DNA of 64,000 nt, taken from positions 1 through 64,000 of the forward strand of contig CAMLRA010000002.1 in the NCBI GenBank assembly GCA_946482325.1. The letters run 5' to 3'. This document shows positions 54,680-63,470 of this stretch, one piece after another (position 1 is the stretch's first letter; the number at the start of each line of letters is the position of its first letter). Made by a program: the position numbers and the translations under genes. The notes under the pieces were generated by a model. It did no database searches, was not told the origin of the DNA, and was given only the letters and a program-made list of their open reading frames with translations. The stretch is from an uncultured Chromatiaceae bacterium. Its GTDB lineage: Bacteria > Pseudomonadota > Gammaproteobacteria > Enterobacterales > Alteromonadaceae.

Positions 54680-56044
54680 TTATTCAGGTTCATCGCCTTG
54701 CTCAGATACCTGCGCCGCGCTTAATTCATGCTTTTTCAGCAGCTTATGGAAATCGGTTCTGTTACGCCCTGCCAATTCAGCCGCACGGGTGACATTGCCC
54801 TCGGCCATTTTTAACACGCGCACCAGGTATTGCCGCTCAAACTGGTCACGCGCTTCACTGAGCGTTGGCCAGAAACTGCGGTTTTGTTCCAGCGCCTGAC
54901 TGACCAGCGCCAGGCTAATCACCGGGTTGCTGGTCAGCGCCACACACTGCTCCACCACGTTGACCAGCTGGCGCACATTGCCAGGCCACTGCGCTGTGAC
55001 TAAAGCCTGCATCGCATCTTCGGAAAAGCGGTTGACCTGAACACCATGGCGCTCAGCGCTTTGCTGTAACACATGCCGGGCTAACAGCGGAATATCCTCG
55101 GCGCGTTCGCGTAAGGTTGGCAATTGCAGATTGACCACGTTCAGGCGGTAATATAAGTCTTCACGGAAGCTTTGTTCCTGCATCGCCTGCTTCAGATCGC
55201 GGTGCGTGGCAGAGATCACCCGCACATCGATGGGGATCGACTTAGCGCTGCCGACCGGCCGGATTTGCCGCTCCTGCAGTGCGCGAAGTAGTTTCACTTG
55301 CAGCGGCAGCGGCATATCACCAATTTCATCAAGGAATAGGGTGCCGCCGTCGGCCTCGCGGAATAAACCGGCATGTTCAGTGACCGCACCGGTAAAAGCG
55401 CCTTTAGCATGACCAAACAGCTCTGATTCCAACAAATGCTCTGGCAAAGCGCCGCAGTTAATCGCAACAAAAGCGCGGCGCGCCCGTGGACTGGCCAGGT
55501 GGATGGCATTGGCCAACAGCTCTTTACCGGTACCGCTGGCCCCGGTGATCAGCACGCTGACATCACGTTGTGCCACCCGGTACGCCTGTTCCAGCACCTG
55601 CTCCATCGTTTTGCTGCGGGTGACAATGGCCTGACGCCAGCTGTCTTTGCTCGGCACATGCGACTGATGCACGGCTTTTTGCAGAATATCGCGCAGTTCG
55701 ACGTTATTGAGCGGCTTGGTCAGAAAACCAAATACACCGCGTTGTGTTGCGGCGACCGCTTCCGGAATGGAACCATGTGCCGTCATCAATACCACGGGTA
55801 AACCCGGGCTGCGTTTGGCGATTTCATCAAACAGCGCCATGCCATCGAGGCCCGGCATCCGTAAGTCGCTGAGTACCACGTCAACCGGCTGCTTGGCCAG
55901 CAGCGTCAGCGCCGTTTCGGCACAATCGGCCGAGATCACCTGATAACCTTCACCTTCGAGGCGTAACGTCATCAGCCGCAACAAACTTGGGTCGTCGTCG
56001 ACCAACAATAAGCGGGCATTGTTGCCTGTTGGAGTGCCGGGCAT
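54680..56044 (-). CDS. glrR: Sigma-54-dependent response regulator GlrR (QseF)
   Basis: 454 residues: receiver domain (LLVDDDPSLLRLM; phospho-Asp in VVLSDLRMPGLDG), AAA+ domain with Walker A GASGTGKE, GAFTGA loop that touches sigma-54, and DEIGDMPL, then a Fis-type helix-turn-helix (NVTRAAELAGRNRTDFHKLLKKH). In enterobacteria GlrR activates the sRNA glmY, which raises glmS expression. Last of the glrK-qseG-glrR trio, 1 nt after qseG. Confidence 0.93.
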   Translation of the reverse strand: MPGTPTGNNARLLLVDDDPSLLRLMTLRLEGEGYQVISADCAETALTLLAKQPVDVVLSDLRMPGLDGMALFDEIAKRSPGLPVVLMTAHGSIPEAVAATQRGVFGFLTKPLNNVELRDILQKAVHQSHVPSKDSWRQAIVTRSKTMEQVLEQAYRVAQRDVSVLITGASGTGKELLANAIHLASPRARRAFVAINCGALPEHLLESELFGHAKGAFTGAVTEHAGLFREADGGTLFLDEIGDMPLPLQVKLLRALQERQIRPVGSAKSIPIDVRVISATHRDLKQAMQEQSFREDLYYRLNVVNLQLPTLRERAEDIPLLARHVLQQSAERHGVQVNRFSEDAMQALVTAQWPGNVRQLVNVVEQCVALTSNPVISLALVSQALEQNRSFWPTLSEARDQFERQYLVRVLKMAEGNVTRAAELAGRNRTDFHKLLKKHELSAAQVSEQGDEPE

Positions 56045-56045
56045 G

Positions 56046-56624
56046 TTAACCTCCGCCTGACTGGTTCAGCTTGGCTTCGATTTGGGTCAGTGCCTCGATT
56101 TTCTTTTGCAGATCGGCATTTTGTTTTTGTAATTTTTCCAGATTGTCCTGCTGCTGACCATTGAGCCGACCCAGCGCTTTGACCGCTGATTCAGATTCCA
56201 GCAATTTCTGGTTATAGGCGTAGTCCCAGCGTAATAAAGCTGCGAGGCCTGCTGGCAACCGGCTCAGCTGCTCACTGAGTTGATTCTGGGCGCGGAACCG
56301 CACCGCATAAGGTGTATCCGGATGCAAACGCAGCAACAACCCCTGCAATTCGCCGACCGGCGTTTTTTCCAGAGTTTTGCTGATGGCGTCCCGTTGCGCG
56401 GTATTCATCTGCAACACTTCGCCACGAAAGATCTGCCAGGCGCTCAGCGTAGCGGCATCATCCTGTAATGCCAGCTGCGGCTTGACCGGCGCTGGTTGCT
56501 CCTTCGGCAGCTCCACCACTTTTTCCGGCGCCGGTTTTGGCTTCAAAATCACCGGCAACGGTGCAGGCACGCCCTGACAGCCAGCCACCAACAGCGTTAC
56601 CCCAAGCAGGGTCCACTTATTCAT
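56046..56624 (-). CDS. qseG: QseG/YfhG-like outer-membrane lipoprotein
   Basis: 192 residues: lipoprotein signal MNKWTLLGVTLLVAGC with Cys16 as lipidation site, a Pro/Lys-rich tether, then helices ending in a coiled coil (LNGQQQDNLEKLQKQNADLQKKIEALTQIEAKLNQ). QseG interacts with the sensor kinase of this system in enterobacteria. The start with GAGGAA is chosen. It sits between the kinase and regulator genes with gaps of 1-2 nt. Confidence 0.82.
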   Translation of the reverse strand: MNKWTLLGVTLLVAGCQGVPAPLPVILKPKPAPEKVVELPKEQPAPVKPQLALQDDAATLSAWQIFRGEVLQMNTAQRDAISKTLEKTPVGELQGLLLRLHPDTPYAVRFRAQNQLSEQLSRLPAGLAALLRWDYAYNQKLLESESAVKALGRLNGQQQDNLEKLQKQNADLQKKIEALTQIEAKLNQSGGG

Positions 56625-56626
56625 AC

Positions 56627-58039
56627 TTATTCCTCTACCATAGGCAAACGCACACGAATACACACGTCGGCATAATTCACGTCAACGATCTCGGCCATGC
56701 CCCCCAACAACCGGGCGCAATCAGACACAATCGACAGACCAAGACCTGAGCCCTGCACTGCGTCAAAACGCGGCGCTTTACCGCGCTGAAACGGCTCAAA
56801 CAATTTGGCCCTCAGCTCCGCCGGGATCGGCGTGCCGTTATTCGCCACATCCAGCAGCATAAATTTCTCATGTGGCTTTAACACCACCCAAACCGGACTC
56901 CCCTCACCACCATAGGCTTGGGCGTTATTGATCAGATTGTCCAGAATACGCCGAAATAACATGGCATCGGTATAGAGACGCGGCAGCTGACAGTCCAGCT
57001 GGATGAACTGCCGGCGTTGCTGTAATGACAGCGCGTGGTCAGCGAAACAACTGTCGAGCAGTTGCTGGCTGTCATGCCAGGCAAATTCTGGTTTTGCTTG
57101 TTGGAGCAGGCGGTTGTAGTCCAGTAATTGCTCGGTCAGTTGGCTCAACCGGTCGGCGCTACCGTTCAGTAATGTCACCACTTCCATTTGCTGGCTATTG
57201 AGCGGCCCCACCAGCTGCTCGCTGAGTAAAGCACAGCCCTCTTTGATACTGGACAGCGGCGTTTTCAGTTCATGTGAAGCGTGGCGTAATAAAATCAGTC
57301 TTAAGGCTTCAAGCTGTTGTAGACGCGACGCCAGCCAACGTAATTGTTCGCCGAGTTCAGTCAGTTCACGCGGCCCCACCACTTGTTCGTGCGGAAAATG
57401 ATGGCTGGCCTGACCGATGGAGCGGATCATGGTATCGAGCTGTTTAATCGGCGAGGCGATACGCGCCTGTGCCCACAGCACCAATAATAACGTCAGCACG
57501 ACTAAGGTCACGGACTGCCAGGCCAGCTGGTTTTGCGCATCGACAACAAAACTCTGCTGTGTCTGTAAACGCTGTTCCAGCCGCTGCCAGATTTGTTCTG
57601 TCAGTTGCTGTTGCTGCTGACGCAGCGTCTGCAAGGTAGGAGAAAGTTCTTCGTTGCTGGCGTGCAGGAAATTCTGCAATAAAGTGGTGACCTGCGCCGC
57701 CTGCGCCTGACACAACAAAGGCGCGTCTAAATCCAGACAAACCTGCTGCAGCATCTGCTGGTAGTTCAGCAAATGCGTGGTGGCCAGCGTACTTAATGAA
57801 TCTGTGCGTAAAATACCAAACTGACGCACCGCCCGTTCGATATCAATCACCAGATTTTGCATGTTTTCCGCACGTTTGACGCTGTCGACTGAAGATTCAG
57901 CTTCAGCGACAGCAAAACGGCTGACGTCAGATAAGGCGCTGTTACTTTGCCACAGCAACACCGCCAGCGGGATCAATGCCAGAAAAAAGCTTAATAAAAT
58001 AAATTGCCGCAATGAGGCCGGCTGGATAGGACTTCGCAT
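56627..58039 (-). CDS. glrK: Sensor histidine kinase GlrK (QseE)
   Basis: 470 residues: two membrane helices (about 11-30 and 175-195) around a four-helix-bundle-like periplasmic sensor, HAMP linker (RIASPIKQLDTMI), HisKA with RHASHELKTPLSSIKEG (phospho-His) and HATPase (NLINNAQAYGG, GSGLGLSIV). Together with QseG and GlrR it makes the envelope-stress system. It heads the operon. Confidence 0.92.
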   Translation of the reverse strand: MRSPIQPASLRQFILLSFFLALIPLAVLLWQSNSALSDVSRFAVAEAESSVDSVKRAENMQNLVIDIERAVRQFGILRTDSLSTLATTHLLNYQQMLQQVCLDLDAPLLCQAQAAQVTTLLQNFLHASNEELSPTLQTLRQQQQQLTEQIWQRLEQRLQTQQSFVVDAQNQLAWQSVTLVVLTLLLVLWAQARIASPIKQLDTMIRSIGQASHHFPHEQVVGPRELTELGEQLRWLASRLQQLEALRLILLRHASHELKTPLSSIKEGCALLSEQLVGPLNSQQMEVVTLLNGSADRLSQLTEQLLDYNRLLQQAKPEFAWHDSQQLLDSCFADHALSLQQRRQFIQLDCQLPRLYTDAMLFRRILDNLINNAQAYGGEGSPVWVVLKPHEKFMLLDVANNGTPIPAELRAKLFEPFQRGKAPRFDAVQGSGLGLSIVSDCARLLGGMAEIVDVNYADVCIRVRLPMVEE

Positions 58040-58166
58040 GCCGAAGGCTCCGCATCAATCAGGCGCATCAGGCGCCGGTCTGGGACTCTGGCGCCTATCA
58101 TAGCGGATTTGTGTGCGACAACTCACGGCCAATTATTGAGTTTTGCCGGAACAAGCTGCCAACGGC

Positions 58167-58634
58167 TTATTTTAACTGCAGTTCAGCAGCAAATTGCTGT
58201 AAAGACAGCTGTTGTTGCGGGCTGTCCGGCAGCACTGGCTGGCCGGGCGTTTCGGCCCATTGCAGCTGCAACAAACTGGCATCCGGTTGTGCCGGCAGCA
58301 CCAGCATAAAATCGCCTTCGTCGCGCACCACAAACTGATGCCCCTGCGCTGAGCCCGGTAGCATCGGCACCCGGATCACTCTGGGATCCTCAATTGATAG
58401 TTGCTGTAGTACCTTGCCGTCGGTATTTTTCAGACTGATGGTCATTGCACCGGCGTGTGCCAGTTGCCTGGTCCGGCGCTGCCCGTCCGCAAGCTGCACC
58501 CGCTGCACTTGTTGAATTTCGCTGCCGTTGGCGTCAAAAGCCACTTTCACCAGCCAGAACTCGGCGGCAAATCCAGGTATGGCTGTGCAGGCAGCCAGAG
58601 CCAGCAAGCTGACTAACTTATTGAATCTGAACAT
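58167..58634 (-). CDS. Small secreted protein paired with M64 peptidase
   Basis: 155 residues: signal peptide (MFRFNKLVSLLALAACTAIPGFAA), then a beta-rich domain (EFWLVKVAFDANGSEIQQVQRV ... FVVRDEGDFMLVLPAQPD). No family recognised. Its start overlaps the M64 peptidase end by 17 nt, so the two are coexpressed; it may act as a chaperone, inhibitor or partner of the peptidase. The N-terminal Cys is not in a good lipobox context. Confidence 0.7.
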   Translation of the reverse strand: MFRFNKLVSLLALAACTAIPGFAAEFWLVKVAFDANGSEIQQVQRVQLADGQRRTRQLAHAGAMTISLKNTDGKVLQQLSIEDPRVIRVPMLPGSAQGHQFVVRDEGDFMLVLPAQPDASLLQLQWAETPGQPVLPDSPQQQLSLQQFAAELQLK

Positions 58635-60630
58635 TCCATTGAACCTCTTTGCTGACAAGCGCCGGCGCTTTGATTAAACCACTGATATCGGTGATCACCG
58701 CCTTCAGCTGGTAATTTTGCTGTTGTTCCTGACAGCAGCTGATACTGGTTTTCCCGTCAAACTGTGGCAACAGCTGACTATTTAAATACCACTGCACTTG
58801 TTGCTGCGCACTGCCGACCGACAACACCAGAGAAAACTGCTGGTTTTGCCCCCGCTGCTGCACCACTTGTGGCTGCTGCGGCTGTTGGCTGTGGTACATG
58901 CCGATGGTCTGGTACAGCTGATTGACCCAGGCTTCACCATTGATTTCACCGATGGGCTGGCCTAATTCGAGCATAAAACTATTATGTTTCGGCCGGTAAA
59001 AACCTTTGCTGTGGTAATAACCGCCTTCAAACAACCCAACACCGGCTTGCCCCGGTTGCGTCGGCACTTTGGCCGGATCGCTGAACCAGTGCCGCCATTT
59101 CACCTGGTTCAAATCCGTCAGTTGCGTGATGTTGGCGTAACAGGTCTCACAGTAATACGGCAGGTACATTGGTGCTGACGCTTCATCGACATATTCGTCA
59201 GCCAGACGGGCAAAGGAATGACCAAGTTCATGGATAGCGACATCGGTCGCGCTTGGATGCAGGGTAAAAGTGGAAATAGAACCACCGGCTCCACCATATT
59301 TAGTGCTGTTACCAGCGACCAACACAAAATCAAACTGCGGGTAATGCTGAAACACGTAGCTGAACACCTTAGTGCTGTTGACACAGTACAAACGGTCTAC
59401 ACCAGCACAGCCAAAATTACCGTCAAACAGCGTATCCACCAGCGTGTTGGTCGACGGGTCATCGGCGCCACTTTGTGCCGACACCGCATCCAGCACATGC
59501 AGGCTCCAGCCGTCGCGGTGAGTGCCGATTTCTTTGCTGGTGAAAAACACCTGACTGAACTTCACTGCGGCATCGCGCAATTTCTGTTGTTCTGCAGCGG
59601 TAAAACCATCGCCGACAATCACCAGATTCAGCCGGTTACTTTGCACAGGCCCAACAATAGTGCGGCCCATGCCGTTGCTGCTTGGAATAGCCAAAAGCAC
59701 TTTCTGTTTAAATTCGGCTGTGGCTCCCAGTGGATCTGTGGCCAGCAGCGAGAGCTCGGTTTCCACTGCTTCGTTTTGAGATAACACATGCAACGAGGTG
59801 TTGGCCTGACTGCGGTCCAGACGGAACAACTCCGGCTGGGGATTACTAACAGTCACCGTATCGCCATCAACATCCTCAGCTTTGAAGGTCAGTACATAAC
59901 TTTGGCCTGCGTCTAACAGCGCCGGCAATGCCGTCACAGTCAGCGTCGGCGCATCATTGACTGCCGCCAGCGTGATCTCGGCGTTAAAAGTCACTGCTGC
60001 AGACTTTCCGTCTGTGACCTGTAACTGCAGTGCGATTTTGCCATTGAGGTTTGTCGCTGGTTTCAGACTGATGTTGCCGGCCGGGCTGACCAGCACACCG
60101 GCGTTGACCGGATTGACGCTTTGTAAGCTGAATGTCAGTGTGTCCTGATCGACATCCGTCGCTTTGAGCTGAAAGCTGGCTGCTGTATCTTCAACCCCGG
60201 AAAATTGTTGTAGCGCGGCCTGCGGCAGGTCATTGATATTTTGTACTGTCAGTTTGGCATTGCCGGTGACCGGCGGATTTTTCCCGTCACTGACGGTGAA
60301 GGTAAAACTGGCGTCACCGGCAAAATCAGCCGTTGGCTGATAAGTAAAACGACCGTCGCTTTGCAAAGTGACGACACCTTGTGCCTGACTTTGACTGCCC
60401 AGCTGATAACTGAGTGCGTCATTTTCCGTGTCACTGGCACTGAGCTGCGCCTGCAAGCTGCTGTCTTCGTTTAACTGGAAGCTATTGGTGCCAGGAACCG
60501 GCGCCGCATTTTGTGGTATAGGTTGTGGTGACGGTGAGTTGTCTGAGCCGCCGCCACACCCGGCTAAGCCGATAACACTGAAGCACAAAAAGCCGGCATG
60601 GGAAAACCAGCGCAGTCCTGGCAGACGCAT
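58618..60630 (-). CDS. M64-type metallopeptidase lipoprotein with cadherin-like domains
   Basis: 670 residues from the ATG behind GGAGG (an ATG four codons earlier lacks this). Lipoprotein signal with GLAGC; then three cadherin/Big_9-like repeats to about 310 (FQLNEDSSLQAQLSASDTENDALSYQL and similar), then a peptidase M64 (IgA-peptidase) domain from NRLNLVIVGDGFTAAEQQK to HELGHSFARLADEY, where HExxH-x-x-H-like residues (HELGHS) bind zinc. A C-terminal Ig-like segment follows. Likely a cell-surface peptidase. Confidence 0.88.
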   Translation of the reverse strand: MRLPGLRWFSHAGFLCFSVIGLAGCGGGSDNSPSPQPIPQNAAPVPGTNSFQLNEDSSLQAQLSASDTENDALSYQLGSQSQAQGVVTLQSDGRFTYQPTADFAGDASFTFTVSDGKNPPVTGNAKLTVQNINDLPQAALQQFSGVEDTAASFQLKATDVDQDTLTFSLQSVNPVNAGVLVSPAGNISLKPATNLNGKIALQLQVTDGKSAAVTFNAEITLAAVNDAPTLTVTALPALLDAGQSYVLTFKAEDVDGDTVTVSNPQPELFRLDRSQANTSLHVLSQNEAVETELSLLATDPLGATAEFKQKVLLAIPSSNGMGRTIVGPVQSNRLNLVIVGDGFTAAEQQKLRDAAVKFSQVFFTSKEIGTHRDGWSLHVLDAVSAQSGADDPSTNTLVDTLFDGNFGCAGVDRLYCVNSTKVFSYVFQHYPQFDFVLVAGNSTKYGGAGGSISTFTLHPSATDVAIHELGHSFARLADEYVDEASAPMYLPYYCETCYANITQLTDLNQVKWRHWFSDPAKVPTQPGQAGVGLFEGGYYHSKGFYRPKHNSFMLELGQPIGEINGEAWVNQLYQTIGMYHSQQPQQPQVVQQRGQNQQFSLVLSVGSAQQQVQWYLNSQLLPQFDGKTSISCCQEQQQNYQLKAVITDISGLIKAPALVSKEVQWNVQIQ

Positions 60631-60753
60631 CAAAACCTCCATGTTTATTTACATATTTTTATCAGCTTATCACATTAGTACAGTAACAGTCTGTACTGCT
60701 AAACAAAGAATCCCAAGACATTCAGCCAGTGGCCAGCACAAATTGCAGACGAA

Positions 60754-60780
60754 AAAAAACCGGTCAACTGACCGGTTTTT
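60754..60780. terminator. Terminator between the small membrane protein and M64 genes
   Basis: AAAACCGGTCA and TGACCGGTTTT with T-runs on both strands; it ends the minus-strand 64-residue gene just upstream. Confidence 0.85.
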
Positions 60781-60796
60781 TCAGATTTATTCGGGC

Positions 60797-60991
60797 TTAG
60801 GCGTTTGCTGTAACGCCAGCAGCGCGGGCTTTGCGAACTTTTGCAGCTTGACGGTTGTAAGCATCAGTAAACTGGGCTTTTTCCAGTTTGCGCACTGCTT
60901 CACCGTTCAGGTCAATCTTGCGCAGATAAGTTACAAACACAAAAGCATTAACCACGAAGAAAGCTGCTGCTGCGATTAAAAATGTGTCCAT
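60797..60991 (-). CDS. Small single-helix membrane protein, unknown
   Basis: 64 residues: one N-terminal helix (FLIAAAAFFVVNAFVFVTYL) and a basic tail (VRKLEKAQFTDAYNRQAAKVRKARAAG). AGAGGTG ribosome site and own terminator indicate a real, expressed gene. No family recognised; cytosolic tail could bind nucleic acid or protein. Confidence 0.72.
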   Translation of the reverse strand: MDTFLIAAAAFFVVNAFVFVTYLRKIDLNGEAVRKLEKAQFTDAYNRQAAKVRKARAAGVTANA

Positions 60992-61457
60992 CTTACACCT
61001 CTTTACATCACCGGACTTTGCCGGACTACATACTGTGATTACCTTGGGTTTCAGGTAAAAAACGGAAGTGGAACTCGCTGTATCACTTTCGTTATTTACC
61101 TGCTTGATAATCTATATGCAGATGGTGTGCCAACTTAAAAATAAAATATTAAATCATTGTTTTTATTGATGTTAACTACTACACAAGCATCAGAGCAGCA
61201 AGAATGACGGCAGAAGGATCACAGGATCTGTTGCTAAATAGCGACAGCAAAAAGCAGTCAAATATTTTATATATAAAAATCAACAACTTAACATGTATCT
61301 TTTTTGCGACAGTTTTGGCCGCAAACAGCTAAACCAAATAAAATCATTTTAATTCAATAACTTAAACAGTTACCAAACCAAGCAAATTTCAGCTGAACTT
61401 GAGCCGCAGCCCGACTTGCAGCAATGCGGTTAAAAATAACGAGACACATAAAAGCAA
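60992..61457. other. Intergenic region, AT-rich
   Basis: About 470 bp with no convincing coding frame, RNA gene or operator. It is more AT-rich than the surroundings between 61130 and 61380, and must contain the promoter of the small membrane protein gene. Confidence 0.5.
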
Positions 61458-61479
61458 AAAAGCGCCCGAAGGCGCTTTT
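61458..61479 (-). terminator. Terminator of the adenosine deaminase gene
   Basis: Minus strand: AAAAGCGCC-TTCG-GGCGCTTTT plus further T. It lies 20 nt beyond the stop codon. Confidence 0.88.
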
Positions 61480-61498
61480 GCCGGTCAACACAGACCTC

Positions 61499-62728
61499 TT
61501 AATTAATAAAACCGTATTTGCGTGAAATCACATCGAAATAGTTCAGGCATTGCTTGGCATATTCACGTTTCTCCACATAACTGCCCGGAAAAAAGCTCTT
61601 TTTAAAGCCATAAGCAACAATGTCTTTTAACCGTTTCAGCGGGATATCAAAATTGTCCACCGCCAGCTGATATTCCCGGCTCACCGTAGTATTAGACACC
61701 AGGCGGTTGTCGGTGCAAATCACTGTCGCAATCCGGTTCTCCAGCATGTCTTTGAATTTATGTTGTTTAATGTCACTAATAGCCGGATTCGTCTGTAAGT
61801 TAGAGGTCAGACAAACTTCAATCGCAATGCGTTTATCAGCAATGTACGATGCCAACTCTTTGATGTATTTCTGTTTATCCAAAATAGCCGGATCTTTGAT
61901 CATCTCAGGAATAAACATCGAATAACCATGACCAATCCGGTCGGCATAACATTCGGTAATGGCTTCAAACACCGATTCGGCACCATAAGCTTCACCGGCA
62001 TGCAAAGTTTTCAGTAAAAAATGCTGATGGGCGTATTCGTAGACTTCTTTAAAATTATGCGCTGGGAAGCCGGATTCCTGCCCCGCCAAATCCAGCGCGA
62101 CGATTGGAATGCCGGCTTCGTCGCGTAACCGCACGCTGGCGCGCACCAATTCCATCGCGGCAAGTTTAATCACCTGCATCGGCTCAAAATCGCGCATCAG
62201 CTGAAACAAATTGGTGTAATAAGGCGAAAAACCTTTGCCGGAAAACATCCGCATTGCACAGTTAATGATGCCGTAAGCAAATGGCGGGCGATGACCGAGC
62301 TGGACCTGGTCATGCGCATTGTATTCATGCATGGCGCGCTTTAAGCCGTTGTTGACGGTATGCATAATACGGTCGAAATCAATGCCGGCCGCCGGGTCCA
62401 TTAATAACTGCGGCGCAAACCGCACTTCGATATAATTGACACCTTCAGCCTGATTATCCAGCGCCAGCTCGTAAGCCGCCTGCTCCAGATTCTCCAGATC
62501 ACGTAATACACCGCAGGTGTACTGAAAGCCATGCAGATACTCACCTAAGTTGTTGTACCGCTCTTTAAACACCAGCTCTTTCATACCTTCAACAGTATTC
62601 GACGGTAGCGCCAGCTTGCTGCGCTGCGCCATGTCAATCAAGGACTCCAGCCGCAAACTGCCATCCAGATGCAGGTGTAAATCAGACTTAGGCATTTCTT
62701 TAATAAAATCAGCGGAATAAAACGGCAT
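61499..62728 (-). CDS. add: Adenosine deaminase
   Basis: 409 residues. Metal and catalytic motifs: KSDLHLHLDGS (HxH), KTLHAGEAYG (His, catalytic Glu), RIGHGYSM and ICTDNR. It converts adenosine to inosine for purine salvage. Start at MPFYSADFIKEMPKSD; the longer frame extends toward the tRNA gene and lacks similarity. The TDN in place of TDD is seen in other members of the family. Adenine deaminase is a less likely alternative. Confidence 0.88.
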   Translation of the reverse strand: MPFYSADFIKEMPKSDLHLHLDGSLRLESLIDMAQRSKLALPSNTVEGMKELVFKERYNNLGEYLHGFQYTCGVLRDLENLEQAAYELALDNQAEGVNYIEVRFAPQLLMDPAAGIDFDRIMHTVNNGLKRAMHEYNAHDQVQLGHRPPFAYGIINCAMRMFSGKGFSPYYTNLFQLMRDFEPMQVIKLAAMELVRASVRLRDEAGIPIVALDLAGQESGFPAHNFKEVYEYAHQHFLLKTLHAGEAYGAESVFEAITECYADRIGHGYSMFIPEMIKDPAILDKQKYIKELASYIADKRIAIEVCLTSNLQTNPAISDIKQHKFKDMLENRIATVICTDNRLVSNTTVSREYQLAVDNFDIPLKRLKDIVAYGFKKSFFPGSYVEKREYAKQCLNYFDVISRKYGFIN

Positions 62729-62831
62729 AGGGAGTCCCGAAGCAAAAATACAACTGGTTTTAGTTATAGCAGTTCGTAGCAGATGAAGTTTAGAAAAAAG
62801 TGGAATACACAGAACAGGAAACAAAATGAAG

Positions 62832-62918
62832 TGGTGCCCGGGGCCGGACTTGAACCGGCACGCCCTTTCGAGCGAGGGATTTTAAATCCCTTGTGTCTAC
62901 CGATTTCACCACCCGGGC
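62832..62918 (-). tRNA. tRNA-Leu (UAA)
   Basis: 87 nt, acceptor GCCCGGG/CCCGGGC with discriminator A and encoded CCA, long variable arm, T-loop GGTTCAAGTCC and anticodon loop with TAA in GATTTAAAATC. Class II tRNA structure typical of leucine. Confidence 0.97.
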
Positions 62919-63284
62919 AGAGTTGCGTGTGCAGGCGCACTTGGCAGAACGGCGGCGATTTTACGCTGGCTTTTGCCTTACTGTCATGCGCTTTTTGCAA
63001 TGTGAGACAAATTTTTACTGCAGTTGTGCTTTTTTTCGCCATCATACCAAAATGATGAAGCCAACAACCACTGCTCCGATTTCAAATTTAGCCATCCAGA
63101 AATCTATATAAAAACCAACAGCTTAATAATTCATCAGCCTAAAGTCGTATCCATTTAGCCATCTATACTGTTGCATTCGGTATTTTGTCGTGATATTACT
63201 AAAAACGCTGCAGCTTTGTTCAGTCGTGTATCTGCAGCACCATGCGCCGGCAATGTCGGCCAAGCGCCAAAAAAAGACAGAGCA
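62919..63284. other. Upstream region of the leucine leader
   Basis: About 365 bp between the tRNA and the leader peptide. A TATACT (63164-63169) is a plausible -10 for the plus-strand leu transcript, with no good -35. Nothing else was recognised. Confidence 0.4.
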
Positions 63285-63371
63285 ATGAATCACTTAAACA
63301 CTATGACCACCATTCTTCTCAGCCTCCTCGTGCTCCTAATCGGACCTCGGGGTGTTGTGCATTGGTCGTAG
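63285..63371 (+). CDS. leuL: Leucine operon leader peptide
   Basis: 28 residues, MNHLNTMTTILLSLLVLLIGPRG..., with seven Leu codons in the stretch ILLSLLVLLI and its flank. Ribosome stalling at these codons when charged Leu-tRNA is scarce should favour the antiterminator just downstream. The ribosome site is weak, as often in leaders. Confidence 0.85.
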   Translation: MNHLNTMTTILLSLLVLLIGPRGVVHWS

Positions 63372-63422
63372 CGTAAATACGGATCCAGCAAACAAACCCC
63401 GAGCCACAGGCCGGGGTTTTTT
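63346..63422 (+). promoter_or_regulatory. Transcription attenuator of leuA
   Basis: Terminator: AACCCCG (63395-63401), CGGGGTT (63412-63418), then a T-run. Upstream CTCGGGGT (63346-63353) is fully complementary to ACCCCGAG (63396-63403), giving the mutually exclusive antiterminator pairing within the leader peptide. Confidence 0.85.
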
Positions 63423-63470
63423 GTTACCTCGAGGTCTGATGGGTGAAAATTTCAGCAAGAGGAACAGGAT

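Noticed and set aside
62764..63045. Open frames overlapping the tRNA-Leu gene on either strand
   Set aside because: Both read through the tRNA; translations such as GLEPARPFERGILNP are common artefacts of tRNA-Leu sequence.
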